From a virus, in the IMG/VR virus record IMGVR_UViG_3300047462_000727, positions 1 through 32,053 of that record: DNA of 32,053 nucleotides; one strand, written 5' to 3'. Shown here in pieces: positions 28,956 to 32,053 of the stretch; position 1 is the stretch's first letter, and the number at the start of each line of letters is the position of its first letter. A model generated the notes under the pieces. The model was not told where the DNA came from, ran no database searches, and saw nothing but the letters and a program-made list of their open reading frames with translations. The position numbers were made by a program, and so were the translations under genes.

Positions 28956-29448
28956 TTTTGGGTCGCGGTTGGCGGATGGGGAGGGCTTTCACCCTCACCC
29001 TAGCCCTCCCCCATCGAGGGGGTGGGGATATGATTGGAGCCTCTCCCAAACGAAGAAGCTTATGACGCCGGCGGCGTATCGGCGGCCGGCGTTGGCTCGG
29101 CGGGGATATTCTTCGCGCCGGACCTTCGCCTGGATGCCGGGACGATTCGATAAGCGCCTTCGCCACGGCCATGACAGGAACGCTTAAGAATGCCAGACCG
29201 AGAATTGTCGACCCCATGTACATAGATACAACGGCGCCAAGCATCGCCACCGCCGTCGTTGCGAAGCCGAGATAGCTGCCCCGCTTTTGATCGGCATGGG
29301 TCATGGCGCGGATTTCCCGGGCCTCACCAATTTGGGCCTTTTGAAGTTCCTCCGCCATTTTGATCAGCCGGTCGAAGGTCCCGGGCAAAATCTTTTCGTA
29401 CCGTTCAACTGCGTCCGGTGGGGGATATGGACCCTGCCAAGATTGCAT
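28807..29448 (-). CDS. DUF2335 membrane protein, C-terminus extended through a repeat
   Basis: The start at 29448 lies 3 bp after the previous gene. Residues 1-105 are clearly DUF2335: GPYPPPDAVERYEKILPGTF, DRLIKMAEELQKAQIGEARE and two transmembrane helices (about 54-93, GFATTAVAMLGAVVSMYMGS). Beyond residue about 108 the frame turns Arg/Pro-rich (PPPRWGRARVRVKA) where it crosses the CTCCCCCATCGAGGGGGTG repeat, and continues antisense to the 28743 gene. The native protein probably ended near residue 110-130 and lost its stop by repeat insertion or a frameshift. DUF2335 proteins are small membrane proteins common in prophages, with no known function. Confidence 0.7.
   Translation of the reverse strand: MQSWQGPYPPPDAVERYEKILPGTFDRLIKMAEELQKAQIGEAREIRAMTHADQKRGSYLGFATTAVAMLGAVVSMYMGSTILGLAFLSVPVMAVAKALIESSRHPGEGPARRISPPSQRRPPIRRRRHKLLRLGEAPIISPPPRWGRARVRVKALPIRQPRPKITQPYPPPARPPRFRPALPPRAPARRTKTACAAATPISQAHAMRTWRTA
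28989..29029. repeat. CTCCCCCATCGAGGGGGTG hairpin repeat, copy 3
   Basis: Same element as at 13325, 16361 and 30081, with the arm TTTCACCCTCACCCTAGC in front. It has one T-T mismatch in the stem. It lies inside the doubtful end of the DUF2335 frame and is the likely cause of its odd C-terminus. Confidence 0.8.
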
Positions 29449-29451
29449 AAT

Positions 29452-29673
29452 CTATTGAACTTGAGCCGTCTGCATCGCTAGCGATAGATTCGGCACGCCC
29501 GCCATTACGATGGGCTGTGCAAAATTAATGGGCACGCCGCGCTGCGCCATGATCTGCGCTTGCAGCATGGCCTGTTGTTGCGGCGTCAACGATTGAGGCG
29601 GCGCGGAAGGAGGCCCGTCCCGCGGCGAATCAGGTTGCGGCGGGACTGGTTCCGGCGGTTGGCTGTCCGTCAT
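29452..29673 (-). CDS. Small Pro/Gln-rich phage protein
   Basis: A 73-residue protein from the ATG at 29673 (MTDSQPPEPVPPQPDSPRDG). The sequence is Pro-rich at the start, then Gln-rich and helical (PQQQAMLQAQIMAQRGVPIN), ending FAQPIVMAGVPNLSLAMQTA. It overlaps the preceding small ORF by 44 bp and is coupled to DUF2335 by a 3-bp gap. The TTG at 29706 gives a longer form. No family recognised. It belongs to a run of very small genes that follow the terminase. Confidence 0.5.
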   Translation of the reverse strand: MTDSQPPEPVPPQPDSPRDGPPSAPPQSLTPQQQAMLQAQIMAQRGVPINFAQPIVMAGVPNLSLAMQTAQVQ

Positions 29674-29767
29674 CCGATGCTTGTGCGTATGAATGGCCCA
29701 GGGCAAATCCCACCTGGGTGAAACTGAGCGGGACGCTATAATTACCGAGATAGGGGTAATACGTCAC
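29630..29767 (-). CDS. 45-residue ORF coupled by GTGA; possible second half of a split gene
   Basis: From GTG at 29767, overlapping the stop of the 49-residue ORF (GTGA). It encodes VTYYPYLGNYSVPLSFTQVG then FALGHSYAQASDDGQPTAGT. The clear amino-acid pattern (YYPYLGNYSVPLSFTQVGFA) argues that it is coding. It may be a separate coupled gene, or the C-terminal part of the upstream ORF separated by a 1-base frameshift. Confidence 0.45.
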   Translation of the reverse strand: MTYYPYLGNYSVPLSFTQVGFALGHSYAQASDDGQPTAGTSPAAT

Positions 29768-29913
29768 GGCGCGGCATAAACCGACACGGGACTTGCAAGC
29801 CCCGTCCAGAAAGCAGCCCAAAATACCGAGTTGCGATTTATCGCCATAACATCGACGCCATTAAGATGCGGAAGCCTTCCGGACGTCTCACCCACCGAAC
29901 GAAGCCCGGTCAT
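29764..29913 (-). CDS. 49-residue phage protein (N-terminal half of a possibly split gene)
   Basis: ATG at 29913 with AAAGGAA upstream. It encodes MTGLRSVGETSGRLPHLNGV and DVMAINRNSVFWAAFWTGLA, ending SPVSVYAAP. The FWAAFWTGLASPVSVYAAP segment, a small hydrophobic stretch ending in YAAP, resembles the start of small phage proteins found after the terminase. The stop TGA at 29764-29766 overlaps the GTG of the next ORF. Confidence 0.5.
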   Translation of the reverse strand: MTGLRSVGETSGRLPHLNGVDVMAINRNSVFWAAFWTGLASPVSVYAAP

Positions 29914-30080
29914 CGGCCGTTCCTTTAGCCAATCCTGACAAATTCATAAACAGGCAAGCTCGTCCGACAGACGTATGAGTCATATATCGGCTCTTTCATA
30001 TCGATTGCAAAGCTGAAAAAATACGGGCGGACTGGTTCGGCCTTCGCGGACGGTTTTGTAGTAATCCCCCGTTGGTTCCG
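29914..30080. other. Gap with one doubtful short ORF
   Basis: No gene is clear here. The only frame with protein-like character is on the minus strand, the last codons before 29925 (MKEPIYDSYVCRTSLPVYEF then VRIG, ATG at 29999). It has no good ribosome binding site and could be the remains of a longer gene that the hairpin repeat at 30081-30120 has cut. Confidence 0.35.
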
Positions 30081-30120
30081 CACCCTCACCCTAGCCCTCC
30101 CCCATCGAGGGGGTGGGGAT
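30081..30120. repeat. CTCCCCCATCGAGGGGGTG hairpin repeat, copy 4
   Basis: Nearly identical to copy 3 (CACCCTCACCCTAGCCCTCC, then CCCATCGAGGGGGTGGGGAT). It supplies the stop codon (TAG at 30091-30093) and the last few codons (IPTPSMGEG) of the neighbouring gene, so the gene end was probably redefined by repeat insertion. Confidence 0.8.
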
Positions 30121-30486
30121 ACGATCGGGCTCGGATTTGGGGGCGGTTTCGGGCGCGGCGCGGGCCAGGACGTGGCGGACGGATTTGGCGAGGAGGGTTG
30201 CCTCGTCACCCGTGATGGGGTGGGTTTTGCCGTCGATGGTGACGCGCATGCCGGGAAAGGAGCCGGCGATGGCGCGTTTCCAACTGACCTGGATGCCGCG
30301 CCGATGGATCGCGTTCACGTCGACAACCCAATCGTTCTCTTTCAGCATGTTTTGGGCCAGGATTTCCATCCCGCTTTTGGGCGTCGTCCATCCCATCTTG
30401 GACAGCGCGGGCTTACCCTCGACCGCCGCCGCCGCTGGGGCTCGGCGCGCCTTGGTCAGCAGCCATGAGATCAGCGGGAGACGCAT
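30091..30486 (-). CDS. Hypothetical phage protein after the terminase
   Basis: A 131-residue protein from the ATG at 30486 (the ORF can be extended by three codons to a TTG). The basic start (MRLPLISWLLTKARRAPAAA) is followed by GWTTPKSGMEILAQNMLKEN, IQVSWKRAIAGSFPGMRVTI and PITGDEATLLAKSVRHVLAR. The last residues come from the hairpin repeat. The central region is compact, with a TIDGKTHPITGDEA turn, and looks like a real protein. It is separated from the terminase by a 350-bp palindrome-rich gap. No family recognised. Confidence 0.5.
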   Translation of the reverse strand: MRLPLISWLLTKARRAPAAAAVEGKPALSKMGWTTPKSGMEILAQNMLKENDWVVDVNAIHRRGIQVSWKRAIAGSFPGMRVTIDGKTHPITGDEATLLAKSVRHVLARAAPETAPKSEPDRIPTPSMGEG

Positions 30487-30616
30487 TGCGGTCAAGCATC
30501 CTTGATGACGGTTCGTTTACGCTATTTTAACATCACCCCGTGCGTCGGCATAGCGCATTCGCGCGGTCATCGAAGCGAGGCGATAGTTTCGGGACGGGTC
30601 CTTTTGGAGACGGTTT

Positions 30617-30821
30617 TAGCCACAGATTGCACAGATTTAGGCGGATTAAATCCCTTGAAGTTCACCACCAAGGCACGAAGACACGAAGGAAAGCCAAATC
30701 CGTCGCCTGCGGCGCTTAAAGCGCGCGCAGCGAATATTGCTTTCTCTTACTTGGCGTCTTTGTGTCTTGGTGGTGAAATTTCATTTTCATAAATCTGCGT
30801 TAATCCATGTCATCCGTGGCT
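30617..30821. repeat. Nested palindromic repeat between terminase and the next gene
   Basis: Outer arms 30617-30648 (AGCCACAGATTGCACAGATT type) and 30791-30821. Inner arms 30661-30695 (TTCACCACCAAGGCACGAAG...) and 30739-30777 are inverted, giving a potential hairpin of about 205 nt. Small ORFs crossing it are repeat shadows. The rest of the gap 30487-30832 shows no gene. Confidence 0.8.
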
Positions 30822-30832
30822 AAGCAAACCTC

Positions 30833-32053
30833 TTATTCACTGGATTGTTTTTTATACCAGTCGATCAGGCCGGTGGTTCGGTCAGCCAGCGCGAGTTCGG
30901 TTATGGCCCAGACGAGGGCGTCCAGGCGGTCCGGCGAATGGTCGGCGCCGGTGGGGACCCAGTTGCACATCTGATCCTCCAGAATGGGGAAGCCGCCGAC
31001 ATGTTTGACGCGGCCCTGTTCGTAGAGGGCCGATACGGGCTCGGCCCGAATGCGCTTGCCCTTGCTGGCGGAGACGGCCTTGAAGGCGGCGCGGTCGCTG
31101 ACCGTGCGGATGGTGAGGGCCACCAGATCGCCGCCGTTGTTCACCTCGGCCACGATGCGGTCCGCGTTGCAGCGTTCATAGAGGTTGACCGCGCGGCGGG
31201 CCCATTGGTCGGCCGAGAAGCGGCCCGAGGCGTCCTCCATGACATAGGCGCGGCCGTCGACGCCAAGGCCGGCGACGATGATGCCGGTCTCGTCCGATTG
31301 CTCGGTCGCGGTGACGGCGGGGTCGACCGCGACCACGATGCGCGTCATCTCCGGCCGATCCAAAGGCGTGATGCGGGCGGATTCGACCATGGCGCGGGTC
31401 CACAACGCGCCATCCGCCTGCTCCAGCAGCTCGGCGTAGATCTCCTGCCGGCCGAGGCGCGTGCCTTCATATTTGCCGAGAATGGCGGTGAGGAAGGATT
31501 CGGGCAGGTTATCGCCATTGTCATGGGTCGAGCCGCTGGTGACCCGGGTGGTGGCGGCGCGGGCGAGCTGCCGGATGAGGCGCAGCGGTTTGGGCGTGGT
31601 GGTGACGATGGCGCGCGGGCGGGGTCCGAGGCGCAGGCCCATCATCAGCATGTCCCAGGCGTAATCGGGGTAGCGCCAGGACGCCAGCTCATCCGCCCAG
31701 GCGAGATCGTGCTGCGGACCGCGCAGGCGTTCGGGCTCATCCGCGGAATAGCAGAAGGCGACGGCGCCCTGTTCGGGCCACAGGATGCGGCGCTTCGACG
31801 GCTCATAGACCGGGCGCGCCTGGTCCTTGGAGATGGCGAGGAGGCCGCTGTGCCCCTCCACCATCACGTCGCGGACATCGGCGGCGGTGGGCGCGACCAG
31901 GGCGACGCGATGGACGCGGCCGGACAGGATTTCGGCCCGCACGGCCTCTGCCCCGGAGCGGGTTTTGCCGAAGCCGCGGCCGGCGAGCAGAAGCCAGACC
32001 AGCCAATCGGCATCGGTGGGCGGGCGTTGTTCGTAGCGGGCGACGAGCGTCAT
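30833..32053 (-). CDS. Large terminase subunit (GTA g2-like), possibly 5'-truncated by the window edge
   Basis: 406 residues visible. Walker A AGRGFGKT (residues 24-31), Walker B DLAWADE (Asp121, Glu122), coupling motif IVTTTPK (149-155), and RNase-H nuclease residues Asp244 (VVAVDPAV) and Asp378 (RLDALVWA) are all present, so ATPase and nuclease look intact. It packages DNA through the portal, normally head-full or sequence-specific. The last codon of the window is an ATG, but homologous terminases of GTA-like phages are longer at the N-terminus, so the frame may continue past the window edge. No small terminase gene is visible, so it should be outside the window. Confidence 0.92.
   Translation of the reverse strand: MTLVARYEQRPPTDADWLVWLLLAGRGFGKTRSGAEAVRAEILSGRVHRVALVAPTAADVRDVMVEGHSGLLAISKDQARPVYEPSKRRILWPEQGAVAFCYSADEPERLRGPQHDLAWADELASWRYPDYAWDMLMMGLRLGPRPRAIVTTTPKPLRLIRQLARAATTRVTSGSTHDNGDNLPESFLTAILGKYEGTRLGRQEIYAELLEQADGALWTRAMVESARITPLDRPEMTRIVVAVDPAVTATEQSDETGIIVAGLGVDGRAYVMEDASGRFSADQWARRAVNLYERCNADRIVAEVNNGGDLVALTIRTVSDRAAFKAVSASKGKRIRAEPVSALYEQGRVKHVGGFPILEDQMCNWVPTGADHSPDRLDALVWAITELALADRTTGLIDWYKKQSSE

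Noticed and set aside
29925-30209. 94-codon minus-strand ORF in the gap after the terminase cluster
   Set aside because: The first half is a repeat shadow (PPPRWGRARVRV) overlapping the 131-residue gene. Only the last part may be a remnant.
30502-30792. 96-codon plus-strand ORF next to the terminase
   Set aside because: It runs through the nested palindromic repeat and reads typical repeat peptides (TKARRHEG). No gene is supported.
1-32053. tRNA, rRNA, integrase, repressor or attachment site
   Set aside because: None could be recognised by reading either strand.

Overview
The window is a temperate tailed-phage (siphovirus-type) late region, almost certainly a prophage or phage-derived contig from a high-GC alphaproteobacterium. 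The head-to-tail gene order and several families (DUF2460, DUF2163, NlpC/P60 peptidase, giant tail-tip protein) match those of alphaproteobacterial gene transfer agents (GTAs) and their phage relatives. Almost all structural genes are on the minus strand, so the biological order runs from the right end of the window (large terminase) to the left end (lysis genes). No integrase, repressor, replication gene, tRNA or att site is visible, so the prophage ends lie outside the window.

Reading in transcription order: the large terminase (30833-32053) is followed by small accessory genes (28807-30486), an acyltransferase-3 O-acyltransferase (27649-28668) and a secreted-type SGNH esterase fused to beta-rich modules (25442-27445). 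Next comes a toxin-antitoxin island: a DUF4258/Xre pair on the plus strand and a Panacea (DUF4065) pair on the minus strand. It is bordered by a 179-bp direct repeat that contains truncated copies of the start of a phage gene (22408-23031). Then come the portal (20313-21704), prohead protease (19522-20316), a predicted toxin/immunity cassette (18491-19492), the major capsid protein with an inserted Ig-like domain (16448-17902), three ATGA-overlapping connector/tail-completion genes (14864-16322), the tail tube protein (14104-14838), and a tail assembly chaperone that appears to use a programmed -1 frameshift (13376-13899). A second toxin/immunity cassette (11729-13263) precedes the tape measure (10475-11632), DUF2460 and DUF2163. 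A HicBA module and one opposing gene (7849-8764) interrupt the tail-tip operon before the NlpC/P60 peptidase and the 1682-residue tail-tip protein (2258-7306). The left end holds small tail-associated genes, a lysozyme-like endolysin, small membrane proteins and an embedded Rz/Rz1 spanin pair.

The most unusual content is the pair of toxin-like genes inside the head and tail operons. They share a short module (ALDKGD..RA, then a linker ending in GGGQFTSG or HGRWTSSG) but have unrelated C-terminal ends, one PD-(D/E)XK-like and one Cys-rich. Each is followed directly by a small unrelated gene that could be its immunity protein. This looks like a polymorphic-toxin arrangement built into a phage structural operon. 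Other notable features are the start-codonless -1 frame of the tail chaperone, the acetylase/deacetylase pair, and many dispersed palindromic repeats between genes, some nested and some extending or truncating reading frames.
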